Made by a program: the position numbers and the translations under genes. Positions 27,601-37,263 of a DNA stretch of 63,044 bases are shown here, one piece after another. The DNA comes from Streptomyces spiramenti (lineage in GTDB: Bacteria; Actinomycetota; Actinomycetes; Streptomycetales; Streptomycetaceae), in contig NZ_JAAVJB010000006.1 in NCBI RefSeq assembly GCF_012034385.1, forward strand, positions 1 through 63,044, in the 5' to 3' direction. Below the pieces are notes generated by a model. The model ran no database searches, was not told the origin of the DNA, and saw nothing but the letters and a program-made list of their open reading frames with translations. Each line of letters starts with the position of its first letter. Position 1 is the stretch's first letter.

Positions 27601-28988
27601 CCGTGCTCGCCCAACAGACGGATCTGTCGATGTTCGGCAACGATCCGTTCTGGCTGATCCTGCTCAAGGCGGTCGGCGTCTTCGCGTTCCTGATGGGCAC
27701 GGTGCTGATCTCCATCGTGATGGAGCGCAAGGTGCTCGGCTGGATGCAGCTGCGTATCGGCCCCAACCGCAACGGCCCCTGGGGCATGCTCCAGTCGCTG
27801 GCCGACGGTGTGAAGCTGATGTTCAAGGAGGACATCGTCGTCAAGGGGGCCGACAAGCCGGTCTACATCCTGGCGCCGATCCTCGCTACCGTCCCCGCGT
27901 TCATGGCCATCGCGGTGATCCCCTTCGGTCCGGCCGACTCCCCGGTGTCGATCTTCGGCACCGAGACCGTCCTCCAGCTCACCGACCTCCCGGTGGCGAT
28001 GCTGTACGTGCTGGCCACCTCGGCCATCGCCGTCTACGGCACCGTCCTCGCCGGCTGGTCCTCCGGCTCGACCTACCCGCTGCTCGGCGGCGTGCGCGCC
28101 ACGGCGCAGATCATCTCCTACGAGGTCGCGATGGGCCTCTCCTTCGCGGCCGTCTTCCTCTACTCGGGGTCGATGTCCACCTCGGGGATCGTCGCCGCGC
28201 AGGAGGACCGCTGGTTCGTCGTCCTGCTGCCGGTGTCGTTCCTGATCTACATGATCGCCATGGTCGGCGAGGCGCACCGCCCGCCGTTCGACATGCCGGA
28301 GTCCGAGGGCGACCTGGTCGGCGGGTACCTCACCGAGTACTCGTCCATCAAGTTCGCCTTCTTCATGATGTCCGAGTACATCCACATGGTGACCGTCTCC
28401 GCGCTGATGGTGACGATCTTCCTCGGTGGCTGGCGGGCGCCGGCGCCGATCTCCTTCTGGGAGTCGGCCAACACCGGCTGGTGGCCGCTGCTGTGGTTCA
28501 CCCTCAAGCTGCTCGCGGTCATGTTCTTCTTCGTCTGGATCCGCGGCACGCTTCCCCGAGTCCGGTACGACCAGTTCATGGTGCTGGGCTGGAAGGTCCT
28601 CATCCCGGTCGCGCTCGGCTGGCTGATGCTGGTCGCCACCGTCCGCGCCTTCCAGAACGACGGCCGCTCCTTCAGCGACATCCTGATCTGGGTGGTCGGA
28701 GGTGTCGTCGCCCTGCTGCTCGTCTCGCTGGTGATCGACACACTCCGGGACCGTTCCGACCGGGCGAAGCGCGGCACGGAGCCCGAGGAGCCCGAGTTCG
28801 ACCCGATGGCCGGGGGCTTCCCCGTGCCGCCCAAGCCCGGCCAGACCCTGCCCCCGGTACCGCGTCGCCCCTCGCGCGCGGACCGGCACCGGGCCGGCGT
28901 CGCGGCCCCGGCCGGGGCGGAGGCCTCTACTGCGGGCGCCGACAGTGACGCACCGAGCGACGCACGGAAGGAGGACGGCGATGCCTGA
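27597..28988 (+). CDS. nuoH: NADH-quinone oxidoreductase subunit H
   Basis: 463-residue membrane subunit that, with NuoB and NuoD, forms the quinone channel. Family motifs include [46 protein letters not shown] and [13 protein letters not shown]. About eight membrane helices are apparent. The last 85 residues form a Pro/Arg-rich cytoplasmic tail. ATG start, four-base overlap with nuoG, eight-base overlap with nuoI. Confidence 0.97.
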   Translation: MTVLAQQTDLSMFGNDPFWLILLKAVGVFAFLMGTVLISIVMERKVLGWMQLRIGPNRNGPWGMLQSLADGVKLMFKEDIVVKGADKPVYILAPILATVPAFMAIAVIPFGPADSPVSIFGTETVLQLTDLPVAMLYVLATSAIAVYGTVLAGWSSGSTYPLLGGVRATAQIISYEVAMGLSFAAVFLYSGSMSTSGIVAAQEDRWFVVLLPVSFLIYMIAMVGEAHRPPFDMPESEGDLVGGYLTEYSSIKFAFFMMSEYIHMVTVSALMVTIFLGGWRAPAPISFWESANTGWWPLLWFTLKLLAVMFFFVWIRGTLPRVRYDQFMVLGWKVLIPVALGWLMLVATVRAFQNDGRSFSDILIWVVGGVVALLLVSLVIDTLRDRSDRAKRGTEPEEPEFDPMAGGFPVPPKPGQTLPPVPRRPSRADRHRAGVAAPAGAEASTAGADSDAPSDARKEDGDA

Positions 28989-29658
28989 CTTCAACAACCC
29001 GGTGGCCGGCTTCGGCGTGACCTTCAAGGGCATGTTCAAGAAGCGGCTCACCGAGCAGTACCCGGAGGAGAAGAAGCCCACCGCGCCCCGCTTCCACGGC
29101 CGCCACCAGCTCAACCGTCACCCCGACGGGCTGGAGAAGTGCATCGGCTGCGAGCTGTGCGCGTGGGCCTGCCCCGCCGACGCCATCTACGTCGAGGGCG
29201 CCGACAACACCGAGGAGGAGCGCTACTCCCCGGGTGAGCGGTACGGCCGCGTCTACCAGATCAACTACCTGCGCTGCATCCTGTGCGGGCTGTGCGTGGA
29301 GGCGTGCCCGACGCGCGCGCTGACCATGACCAACGAGTACGAGCTCGCCGACCGGACCCGCACCGACCTGATCTTCACCAAGGAGGAGCTGCTCGCCGGC
29401 CTCCAGGACGACATGGTCGAGGCGCCGCACTCGATGTACCCGGGCGCGGACGAGCAGACGTACTACCGGGGCGAGGTCCCGGGCGCCGCGGAGGGGACGG
29501 TCCGGCAGGTCGCCCGCTCCAAGGGCGAGGAGGCCCCCGGCGAGGAGGTCACCCCGCAGGACGCGCTCGCGGCGGCGGCCTCGCTGACCGACCCCACCGG
29601 GCACGACCACCGCGGCAACATCGGCGACGACGGCGAACCGCCGGAGGTGCGGGCATGA
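28981..29658 (+). CDS. nuoI: NADH-quinone oxidoreductase subunit I (ferredoxin-type)
   Basis: 225-residue subunit with two [4Fe-4S] clusters, N6a and N6b: [16 protein letters not shown] and [16 protein letters not shown], each the classic CxxCxxCxxxCP. The first 40 residues contain the amphipathic helix that lies on the membrane. The C-terminal 60 residues are acidic and low-complexity. Start at ATG 28981, since the upstream in-frame GTG belongs to nuoH sequence. Confidence 0.97.
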   Translation: MPDFNNPVAGFGVTFKGMFKKRLTEQYPEEKKPTAPRFHGRHQLNRHPDGLEKCIGCELCAWACPADAIYVEGADNTEEERYSPGERYGRVYQINYLRCILCGLCVEACPTRALTMTNEYELADRTRTDLIFTKEELLAGLQDDMVEAPHSMYPGADEQTYYRGEVPGAAEGTVRQVARSKGEEAPGEEVTPQDALAAAASLTDPTGHDHRGNIGDDGEPPEVRA

Positions 29659-30617
29659 GCACGATGACCGCCCTGTCGACACTGGCGGCGGAGACATCCA
29701 CCTCCGGTGGCGAGGCAGTCCAGTTCTGGATCCTCGCGCCGATCGCCGTCGCCGGCGGGCTCGGCACGATCCTGATGCGCCGCGCCGTCTACTCGGCGCT
29801 GTGCCTGGCCGGGACCATGGTCATCCTGGCCCTGTTCTACCTGGCCAACGGCGCCTACTTCCTCGGCGTCGTGCAGATCGTCGTCTACACCGGCGCCGTG
29901 ATGATGCTCTTCCTCTTCGTGCTGATGCTCGTCGGCGTCAGCGCGGCGGACTCCCTCAAGGAGACGATCAAGGGGCAACGGATCGCGACGGCGGCCATGG
30001 GCCTCGGTCTGGGCATCCTGCTGATCGCGGGCATCGGCCAGGCGTCGGTGGGCTCCTTCACCGGCCTCGCGGAGGCCAACTCCCAGGGCAACGTCGAGGG
30101 CCTGGCCTCGCTGCTCTTCACCCGGTACATGGTCGCCTTCGAGGTGACCGGCGTCCTGCTCACCGTCGCCGCCGTCGGCGCGACGATGCTGACGCACCGC
30201 GAGAAGATCGAGCGCTCCAAGTCCCAGCGCGAGCAGGCCGAGGCACGCGTCAAGGACGGCACCCAGGTGCCGCCGCTGCCCGCGCCCGGTGTCTACGCCC
30301 GCCACAACGCCGTGGACATCCCCGGTCTGCTGCCCGACGGCACGCCGTCGCCGCTGACCGTGAGCGCCACGCTCCACGAGCGCGACCAGGTCCGCGAGGT
30401 CCACACCGAGGCGCTCGGCGCACTCGCCGCGCTGGAACAGCGCACCGCCGACCACCAGGGCCGCAGCGCCTCCGTCAGCGGCGCGCTCGGTTCCGGGAGC
30501 ACCACCGGCAAGGCCGGCACCACCACCCCCGCCGCCACCGGCACCGACGGTGACGGCGGCGACAACGGCCGCCGTGACGACGGCGACGGCGACGAAGCCG
30601 AGGAGGCCGGCAAGTGA
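29655..30617 (+). CDS. nuoJ: NADH-quinone oxidoreductase subunit J
   Basis: 320-residue membrane subunit. The first 180 residues hold five helices, including [19 protein letters not shown] with the pi-bulge region conserved in NuoJ. The remaining 140 residues are a hydrophilic extension that starts with [19 protein letters not shown] and ends in Gly/Thr/Asp-rich low complexity; E. coli NuoJ, at about 184 residues, lacks it. ATG start, four-base overlaps at both ends. Confidence 0.95.
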   Translation: MSTMTALSTLAAETSTSGGEAVQFWILAPIAVAGGLGTILMRRAVYSALCLAGTMVILALFYLANGAYFLGVVQIVVYTGAVMMLFLFVLMLVGVSAADSLKETIKGQRIATAAMGLGLGILLIAGIGQASVGSFTGLAEANSQGNVEGLASLLFTRYMVAFEVTGVLLTVAAVGATMLTHREKIERSKSQREQAEARVKDGTQVPPLPAPGVYARHNAVDIPGLLPDGTPSPLTVSATLHERDQVREVHTEALGALAALEQRTADHQGRSASVSGALGSGSTTGKAGTTTPAATGTDGDGGDNGRRDDGDGDEAEEAGK

Positions 30618-30913
30618 GTCCCGAGAACTACCTGCATCTCGCGGCGCTGCTGTTCACCATCGGCGCCTGCGGTGTGCTGCTGCGGCGCAACGCCATCGTG
30701 GTCTTCATGAGCATCGAACTGATGCTGAACGCCGCCAACCTGGCACTGGTCACCTTCTCCCGCATGCACGGGAACCTCGACGGTCAGATCATGGCGTTCT
30801 TCGTCATGGTCGTAGCCGCCGCCGAGGTCGTGGTCGGGCTGGCGATCATCGTCATGGTCTATCGCTCGCGCCACTCGGCTTCGGTCGACGACGCCAGTCT
30901 GATGAAGCTGTAA
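30614..30913 (+). CDS. nuoK: NADH-quinone oxidoreductase subunit K
   Basis: 99-residue, three-helix membrane subunit. The conserved acidic residues used in proton transfer are visible in [14 protein letters not shown] and [16 protein letters not shown] start in a GTGA overlap with nuoJ. Normal length. Confidence 0.96.
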   Translation: MSPENYLHLAALLFTIGACGVLLRRNAIVVFMSIELMLNAANLALVTFSRMHGNLDGQIMAFFVMVVAAAEVVVGLAIIVMVYRSRHSASVDDASLMKL

Positions 30914-30940
30914 GGCCAGCGGAAGAATGTGGAGTTACCA

Positions 30941-32836
30941 GTGGAATCGTTGATCGGACTGCTCGTCGCGGCACCGCTGCTGGGCGCGGCGCTGCTGCTC
31001 GTGGGCGGTCGCCGCCTCGACCGGTTCGGCCACTGGCTGGCAACCGGCCTGGCCGCGCTCTCCTTCACCCTGGCCGCGGTGCTCTTCGTCGACATGCTCG
31101 GCCGGGACGGCGGCGACCGGGCGCTGAGCCAGCACCTGTACAGCTGGGTGCCGGTGAACGGGTTCCAGGCGGACATCGCCTTCCAGCTCGACCAGTTGTC
31201 GATGACGTTCGTGCTGCTGATCACCTCGGTCGGCACGTTGATCCACCTCTACTCGGTGGGTTACATGGAGCACGACGTGCGGCGGCGCAGGTTCTTCGCC
31301 TATCTGAACCTGTTCCTCGCGGCCATGCTCATCCTGGTCCTCGCCGACAACTACCTGCTGCTGTACGTCGGTTGGGAGGGCGTCGGTCTCGCCTCGTTCC
31401 TGCTGATCGGTTTCTGGCAGCACAAGCCGAGCGCGGCGACGGCGGCGAAGAAGGCGTTCGTGGTCAACCGCGTCGGCGACGTCGGTCTGGCGATCGCGAT
31501 CTTCCTGATGTTCTCCACCTTCGGCACCTTCGCCTTCTCCCCGGTGCTCTCCGACGCGGAGCAGGCGAGCGAGGGCACGCTGACCGCCATCGGGCTGATG
31601 CTGCTGCTGGCGGCCTGCGGCAAGTCGGCCCAGGTGCCGCTCCAGTCCTGGCTGGGCGACGCGATGGAGGGCCCGACTCCGGTCTCGGCCCTGATCCACG
31701 CCGCGACGATGGTCACCGCCGGCGTCTACCTCGTGGTCCGCTCCGGCGCGATCTTCGACGGCGCCCCCGCCGCGCAGACCGTGGTCGTCGTGGTCGGTGC
31801 CGTCACCCTGCTCTTCGGCGCGATCGTCGGTTGCGCCAAGGACGACATCAAGAAGGCCCTGGCCGGGTCGACGATGTCGCAGATCGGCTACATGATGCTG
31901 GCGGCCGGGCTCGGCCCGATCGGCTACGTCTTCGCCATCATGCACCTGGTCACCCACGGCTTCTTCAAGGCGGGGCTGTTCCTCGGCGCCGGATCGGTCA
32001 TGCACGGCATGAACGACGAGGTCGACATGCGGCGCTACGGCGGGCTCCGGAAGTACATGCCCGTCACCTTCGTGACGATGGGCCTGGGCTACCTCGCCAT
32101 CATCGGCTTCCCCTACCTCTCGGGCTTCTTCTCCAAGGACGAGATCATCTACGCGGCCTTCGGGAAGGGCGGCACGGAGGGCTGGATCCTCGGCGGCGTC
32201 ACCCTGCTGGGCGCGGCGCTGACCGCGTACTACATGACGCGCATCATGCTGATGACCTTCTTCGGCGAGAAGCGCTGGGTGAAGGATGCCGAGGGCAAGG
32301 ACCCGCACCCGCACGAGTCGCCGCTGTCGATGACGGTGCCGATGATCGTGCTGGCCGTCGGGTCGGTCGGCGCCGGCTTCGTCTTCAACCTCAACCACTC
32401 GTTCGTCGACTGGCTGTCGCCGGTGGTCGCCACCGCCGACGGCAACTCCCCGGTCAGCCACGGCATGGTCTCCGTGCTGGCGACGGTGCTGATGCTCGTC
32501 GGTGTCGGCGCCGCCTGGTTCCAGTACGGGCGCCGCCCGATCCCCGAGGTCGCCCCGACCGGCGTCTGGATCACGCGGGCCGCCCGCCGCGACCTGCTGC
32601 AGGACGACTTCAACCACGCCGCGTTCGTCACCCCCGGCAGTTATCTCACCCGCGGGCTCGTCTACGTCGACCACAAGCTGGTGGACGGTGTCGTCAACGG
32701 CACCGCGGCGGGCTTCGGCGGGCTCTCCGGGCGGCTGCGGAAGGTGCAGAACGGCTTCGCGCGCAGCTACGCGGCTTCGATGTTCGGCGGTGCGGCGATC
32801 CTCATTGCCGTGACCCTGCTGATGAGGGCGGTCTAA
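30941..32836 (+). CDS. nuoL: NADH-quinone oxidoreductase subunit L
   Basis: 631-residue antiporter-like proton-pumping subunit. Typical segments include [30 protein letters not shown], the [17 protein letters not shown] helix, and [21 protein letters not shown]; the broken helices with conserved Lys and Glu are there. GTG at 30941 was chosen because GGAG lies six bases upstream and the helix begins at once; GTG at 30929 would lack that spacing. It is 27 bases after nuoK. Confidence 0.96.
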   Translation: MESLIGLLVAAPLLGAALLLVGGRRLDRFGHWLATGLAALSFTLAAVLFVDMLGRDGGDRALSQHLYSWVPVNGFQADIAFQLDQLSMTFVLLITSVGTLIHLYSVGYMEHDVRRRRFFAYLNLFLAAMLILVLADNYLLLYVGWEGVGLASFLLIGFWQHKPSAATAAKKAFVVNRVGDVGLAIAIFLMFSTFGTFAFSPVLSDAEQASEGTLTAIGLMLLLAACGKSAQVPLQSWLGDAMEGPTPVSALIHAATMVTAGVYLVVRSGAIFDGAPAAQTVVVVVGAVTLLFGAIVGCAKDDIKKALAGSTMSQIGYMMLAAGLGPIGYVFAIMHLVTHGFFKAGLFLGAGSVMHGMNDEVDMRRYGGLRKYMPVTFVTMGLGYLAIIGFPYLSGFFSKDEIIYAAFGKGGTEGWILGGVTLLGAALTAYYMTRIMLMTFFGEKRWVKDAEGKDPHPHESPLSMTVPMIVLAVGSVGAGFVFNLNHSFVDWLSPVVATADGNSPVSHGMVSVLATVLMLVGVGAAWFQYGRRPIPEVAPTGVWITRAARRDLLQDDFNHAAFVTPGSYLTRGLVYVDHKLVDGVVNGTAAGFGGLSGRLRKVQNGFARSYAASMFGGAAILIAVTLLMRAV

Positions 32837-32839
32837 CTC

Positions 32840-34438
32840 ATGTCATTTCCCCTGCTGACGGCCACGGTGCTGGCGCCCGCCATCGGCGCGGTCGCCACCG
32901 CCGCCGTCCCCTCGGCACGGCGCAACCTCGCCAAGTGGGTCGCCCTGACCGCCTCGCTGGTCACCGCCGTGCTGGCGATCCTGGTGCTGGTCCGGTTCGA
33001 ACCGGGCGGTGACCGCTACCAGTTGACCGAGTCGCACGCGTGGATCCCGGCGTTCGGTGTCCGCTACGAGCTCGGCGTGGACGGTATCGCCGTCGCCCTG
33101 GTGGCACTGACCGCGGTGCTGATCCCGTTCCTCATCGGTGCCGGCTGGAACGACGCCGACCCCAAGGAGGGGGAGGCCCCCGCCGGGAAGCGCTGGCGCC
33201 CCACCCAGGGCTTCTTCGCCCTGATCCTCATGGTCGAGGCCATGGTGGTGATGTCGTTCGTCGCGACCGACATCTTCCTCTTCTACATCTTCTTCGAAGC
33301 CATGCTGATCCCGATGTACTTCCTCATCGGTGGCTTCGGCGACCGTGCCGGGGAGAACTCGGAGAACCGGCAGGCGAAGCAGCGGACCTACGCGGCCGTG
33401 AAGTTCCTGCTGTACAACCTGGCCGGCGGCCTCATCATGCTGGCCGCGGTGATCGGGCTGTACGTCGCCACCGCGGACCTGCCGGGCGGCAGCACGTTCT
33501 CGCTCCAGGCGATCGCCGAGGCGCGCGCCTCCGGTGAGCTGACCTTCGCGCAGAACACCGAACGCTTCCTGTTCCTGGGCTTCTTCATCGCCTTCGCCAT
33601 CAAGGCGCCGCTGTGGCCGGTCCACACCTGGCTGCCCAACGCGATGGGCGAGTCGACCGCCCCCGTCGCCGTGCTGATCACCGCGGTGGTCGACAAGGTC
33701 GGCACCTTCGCGATGCTCCGCTTCTGCCTGGGGCTGTTCCCCGAGGCGAGCGCGTGGGCGACGCCGGTGGTGATCGTGCTGGCGCTGATCTCCATCATCT
33801 ACGGCGCGCTGCTGGCGCTCGGCCAGCGCGACATGAAGCGCCTGATCGCCTACGCGTCGATCAGCCACTTCGGCTTCATCATCCTGGGCATCTTCGCCAT
33901 GACCAGCCAGGGCCAGACCGGCGCGACCCTGTACATGGTCAACCACGGCATCGCCACCGCCGCGTTGATGCTGGTCGCCGGGTTCCTCATCACCCGCCGC
34001 GGCTCCCGCCTCATCGCGGACTACGGCGGCGTGCAGAAGACCGCGCCCATCCTGGCGGGCACCTTCCTCATCGGCGGACTGGCGACCCTGTCGCTCCCCG
34101 GTACCGGGCCGTTCGTCAGCGAGTTCCTGGTGCTGGTGGGCACGTTCACCCGGTACCCGGTCGCGGGGATCGTCGCCTGCGCCGGCATCGTCCTCGCCGC
34201 GCTCTACGTACTGATCCTCTACCAGCGCACGATGACCGGGCCGGTGCGGCCCGAGCTGTCCCGGATGCCGGACCTCCGTCCGCGTGAACTCGCCGTGGTG
34301 GCACCGCTGATCGCGATGCTGATCTTCCTCGGTGTCTTCCCCCGGCCGCTCACCGACATCGTCGACCCCGCGGTCCAGCACACCCTCTCCGACGTCGGTG
34401 AGAGCGACCCCGAGCCGGAACTGGAGGCCCGCCGATGA
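32840..34438 (+). CDS. nuoM: NADH-quinone oxidoreductase subunit M
   Basis: 532-residue antiporter-like proton-pumping subunit. Family motifs are FFEAMLIPMYFLIGGFG, the helix with conserved lysine (FAIKAPLWPVHTWLPNAMGES) and KRLIAYASISHFGFIILG. ATG start three bases after the nuoL stop. Its stop overlaps the ATG of a 27-codon reading frame that runs into nuoN. Confidence 0.96.
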   Translation: MSFPLLTATVLAPAIGAVATAAVPSARRNLAKWVALTASLVTAVLAILVLVRFEPGGDRYQLTESHAWIPAFGVRYELGVDGIAVALVALTAVLIPFLIGAGWNDADPKEGEAPAGKRWRPTQGFFALILMVEAMVVMSFVATDIFLFYIFFEAMLIPMYFLIGGFGDRAGENSENRQAKQRTYAAVKFLLYNLAGGLIMLAAVIGLYVATADLPGGSTFSLQAIAEARASGELTFAQNTERFLFLGFFIAFAIKAPLWPVHTWLPNAMGESTAPVAVLITAVVDKVGTFAMLRFCLGLFPEASAWATPVVIVLALISIIYGALLALGQRDMKRLIAYASISHFGFIILGIFAMTSQGQTGATLYMVNHGIATAALMLVAGFLITRRGSRLIADYGGVQKTAPILAGTFLIGGLATLSLPGTGPFVSEFLVLVGTFTRYPVAGIVACAGIVLAALYVLILYQRTMTGPVRPELSRMPDLRPRELAVVAPLIAMLIFLGVFPRPLTDIVDPAVQHTLSDVGESDPEPELEARR

Positions 34439-34518
34439 CATCGCGCATCCGGGAGACCAGCCGCGACCGTGACCCGAGCCGCCGCATCGGCGGGGGATAC
34501 GAGGAGACAGCACAGTGA
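34435..34518 (+). CDS. Candidate 27-residue ORF bridging nuoM and nuoN
   Basis: A short frame begins with an ATG overlapping the nuoM stop (ATGA at 34435-34438) and ends with a TGA overlapping the nuoN GTG (GTGA at 34515-34518). It begins MTSRIRET and ends GGGYEETAQ. The peptide is hydrophilic, Arg-rich and has no recognisable domain. The exact overlaps at both ends suggest it carries ribosomes from nuoM to nuoN rather than encoding a stable protein. Its own frame supplies the GAGGAG ribosome site of nuoN. Confidence 0.5.
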   Translation: MTSRIRETSRDRDPSRRIGGGYEETAQ

Positions 34519-36137
34519 ACAGCTGGACGCACGCGCAGGGGGTGCTGGAGACACCGCAGTTCGAGTGGGTCGCGCTCTCCCCGACGCTCATCGTGGTGGG
34601 GGCCGCCGTCATCGGCGTGCTCGTCGAGGCGTTCGCGCCCCGCCGCCACCGCTACGGCACCCAGGTGGTGCTCGCCGTACTGGCCCTGGCGACCGCGTTC
34701 GCCGCGGTCGTCGGGCTCGCGGCCGACGGGCACGCGAGCACGCAGGCGCAGGTCGCCGGCATGGGCGCGCTGGCCGTGGACGGCCCGGCGCTGTTCCTCC
34801 AGGGCGTCCTGATCCTGGTCGGCTTCGTGTCGGTGTTCCTCTTCGCGGAACGCCGGCTGGAACCGGCCGAGCACGGCCGGGCCGTGGACTCCTTCGCCGC
34901 GCAGGCGGCGGCGACGCCCGGCGGCACCGCGGAGAAGCTGGCGGTGAAGTCCGGTTACACCACGACCGAGATCTTCCCGCTGATGCTGTTCGCCCTCGGC
35001 GGCATGCTGCTCTTCCCCGCCGCCAACGACCTACTGATGCTCTTCATCGCGCTGGAGGTCCTCTCCCTGCCGCTGTACCTGCTGTGCGCCCTCTCCCGGC
35101 GCCGGCGGCTGCTGTCGCAGGAGGCCGCGGTCAAGTACTTCCTGCTGGGCGCCTTCGCCTCCGCGTTCCTGCTGTTCGGCATTGCGCTGCTCTACGGTTA
35201 CGCGGGCACCCTCTCCTACGCGGGCATCGCCGACGTCATCTCCGGCGCCCCGCCGGCGGTGGACCCGGGCCTGGCCGCGACGATGGGCAACGACGCCTAC
35301 CTGCTGATCGGTGGCGCGCTGGTCGTCATGGGCCTGCTGTTCAAGGTCGGTGCCGTGCCGTTCCACATGTGGACGCCCGACGTCTACCAGGGGGCCCCGA
35401 CCCCGGTGACCGGCTTCATGGCCGCGGCCACCAAGGTCGCCGCCTTCGGCGCGCTGCTGCGGCTGCTGTACGTGACCCTGCCGGGGATGCGCTGGGACTG
35501 GGAGCCGGTGCTGTGGGGTGTCGCCATCGCCTCGATGCTGGCCGGTGCCGTCATCGCCATCACCCAGACCGACGTGAAGCGGCTGCTGGCGTACTCCTCG
35601 ATCGCCCACGCCGGGTTCATCCTGGCCGGCGTGCTCGCGGTCAGCGAGGACGGCGTCTCCTCGGTGCTGTTCTACCTGGCGGCGTACTCCTTCGTGACGC
35701 TCGGCGCGTTCGCCGTGGTCACGCTGGTGCGCGACGGCGAAGGCGAGGCGACCCACCTCTCCAAGTGGGCCGGTCTCGGACGCCGTTCGCCGCTCCTGGC
35801 CGGCGTCTTCGCGCTCTTCCTGCTGGCGTTCGCCGGTATCCCGCTGACCTCCGGGTTCGCGGGCAAGTTCGCGGTGTTCAGCGCCGCGGCCGACGCGGGC
35901 GCGATGGGCCTGGTCATCGTCGGTGTGATCGCCTCGGCGATCGCGGCGTTCTTCTACGTCCGCGTCATCGTGCTGATGTTCTTCAGCGAGCCGCAGGAGG
36001 ACGGCCCCTCGGTCGTCGTCCCCAGCCCGATGACCACGTCGATGCTGGGCGTCGCCGCGGCGGTGACGATCGTCCTCGGCGTCGCGCCGCAGTACTTCCT
36101 CGACCTGGCCGGCCAGGCGGGCGTCTTCGTCCGCTGA
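34515..36137 (+). CDS. nuoN: NADH-quinone oxidoreductase subunit N
   Basis: 540-residue third antiporter-like proton-pumping subunit. Recognisable stretches are EIFPLMLFALGGMLLFPAANDLLMLFIALEVLSLPLYLL, LFKVGAVPFHMWTPDVYQGAPTPVTGF and KRLLAYSSIAHAGFILAGV. GTG start with GAGGAG 10 bases upstream. It is the last gene of the operon and is followed by a strong hairpin. Confidence 0.96.
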   Translation: MNSWTHAQGVLETPQFEWVALSPTLIVVGAAVIGVLVEAFAPRRHRYGTQVVLAVLALATAFAAVVGLAADGHASTQAQVAGMGALAVDGPALFLQGVLILVGFVSVFLFAERRLEPAEHGRAVDSFAAQAAATPGGTAEKLAVKSGYTTTEIFPLMLFALGGMLLFPAANDLLMLFIALEVLSLPLYLLCALSRRRRLLSQEAAVKYFLLGAFASAFLLFGIALLYGYAGTLSYAGIADVISGAPPAVDPGLAATMGNDAYLLIGGALVVMGLLFKVGAVPFHMWTPDVYQGAPTPVTGFMAAATKVAAFGALLRLLYVTLPGMRWDWEPVLWGVAIASMLAGAVIAITQTDVKRLLAYSSIAHAGFILAGVLAVSEDGVSSVLFYLAAYSFVTLGAFAVVTLVRDGEGEATHLSKWAGLGRRSPLLAGVFALFLLAFAGIPLTSGFAGKFAVFSAAADAGAMGLVIVGVIASAIAAFFYVRVIVLMFFSEPQEDGPSVVVPSPMTTSMLGVAAAVTIVLGVAPQYFLDLAGQAGVFVR

Positions 36138-36169
36138 GCCTCCCCGGACCACGCCGGGACCCGGTACGG

Positions 36170-36216
36170 CGAACGGGCCGGTACCACCTCTTCGTGAGGC
36201 GGTACCGGCCCGTTCG
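36170..36216. terminator. Bidirectional terminator after nuoN
   Basis: Long hairpin: CGAACGGGCCGGTACC pairs with GGTACCGGCCCGTTCG, with an inner CCTC/GAGG stem and TTCGT loop (one mismatch between the stems). It sits between nuoN and the convergent lipoprotein gene. Confidence 0.85.
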
Positions 36217-36306
36217 GCGTGCTGCCCGTGCGGTGGTGCGGCCGTCGGCCCCCGGGGTGGTCGCCCCGGGAGCCGACGCCGCTCCGCGCCGCGGTGTGCG
36301 GCAGGG

Positions 36307-36903
36307 TCAGTCGTCGTCGCCGGGGCCGCCGATGCTGCCCGGCAGGAGCGACTCCAGCTCGTCGATGTCGAAGCCCTCGAAGTCGATGTTGTCGAGGTCG
36401 ATGCCTTCGAGCTCCTCCAGGCCGAGTTCGGCCAGGTTCAGCTCGGCCAGGTCCACCGCCTGGTCCGCGATCCGCTCGTAGACGGTCTCGCCGCTCTCCC
36501 AACCGACGGTCAACGCCTCGCCGTTCAGCGTGGCCTCGCCGCTGGCGTACCCCGTCGCGACGGAGCACTGGAGGTTGATCATGGAGTGGTCGCCCATGGA
36601 CTGTGCCCCGCCGAGGCAGGCGTCGTCGGAGGTGAGCAGGGTGGCGAGGCCGTCGTCGCCGATCTGGAGGAGGGTGTCCTCGCCGGAGACGCTGCCCCAG
36701 ATGCCCGCCATGGCGCCGGTGCCGCCGCCTGCCGCGTCGTCCGCGCCGTCCTCCTCGTCGGCGTCCTCGGCGTCGTCGCCCTGCTCCGAGGCGCCCGTCT
36801 CCTCGGTGGCCGTGTCGTCGGAGGAGTCGTCGCTGCTTCCGCAGCCCGCGGCCAGCAGCATCACTGCGGCGGCCAACGCCGGTCCGGCCAGACGTATCTT
36901 CAT
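36307..36903 (-). CDS. Acidic secreted lipoprotein
   Basis: 198 residues. Lipoprotein signal with lipobox LAAGC (Cys near residue 21), then an Asp/Glu/Ser-rich linker. A compact domain follows (about 65-150; GIWGSVSGEDTLLQI, two Cys in DDACLGG and LQCSV). It resembles small beta-rich ligand-binding modules, but I cannot name a family. The last 45 residues form an acidic five-residue periodicity (VDLAE-LNLAE-LGLEE-LEGID-LDNID...). It shares architecture with the lipoprotein at 41554-42252. ATG start. Function unknown. Confidence 0.8.
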   Translation of the reverse strand: MKIRLAGPALAAAVMLLAAGCGSSDDSSDDTATEETGASEQGDDAEDADEEDGADDAAGGGTGAMAGIWGSVSGEDTLLQIGDDGLATLLTSDDACLGGAQSMGDHSMINLQCSVATGYASGEATLNGEALTVGWESGETVYERIADQAVDLAELNLAELGLEELEGIDLDNIDFEGFDIDELESLLPGSIGGPGDDD

Positions 36904-37263
36904 GGTCTCCCTCTCACATCCCGGTACCCGCTCGGCGCGGGCGCGGTCGTGGGCGTCGGGCAGCACCGGGGGCCGGTCCTGCCGTGCGGCCGAGTGCCGC
37001 ACTCCGTACTCTGCCCTACTCCGTTCAACGACAGCGGGTTCCCGGCCGGAACCCGGCGGTCGCTCGGCCGGGCGGGCCACGCTGCCGACGGCGACCCCCG
37101 GCGCGTCCCATGACAGGACGGACCAACCGCATATGGTGGGGCATCAGTGCCGAAAACGGCGCGGCGAGACGTGGCCGGCCGTCGACCCGTGGCGTGCGGC
37201 CGGCGTCCCGGCCGTCGCTCCTCCCCGGCGTGTGCCCGTACTCCTGCGTGAGGTGAACCGGAC
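36904..37263. other. Divergent intergenic region upstream of the CorC/HlyC pair
   Basis: 360 bases. It should hold the lipoprotein promoter (minus strand) and that of the CorC/HlyC genes (plus strand). AT-richer patches are near 37000-37030 and 37120-37150. No operator was recognised. Confidence 0.45.
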
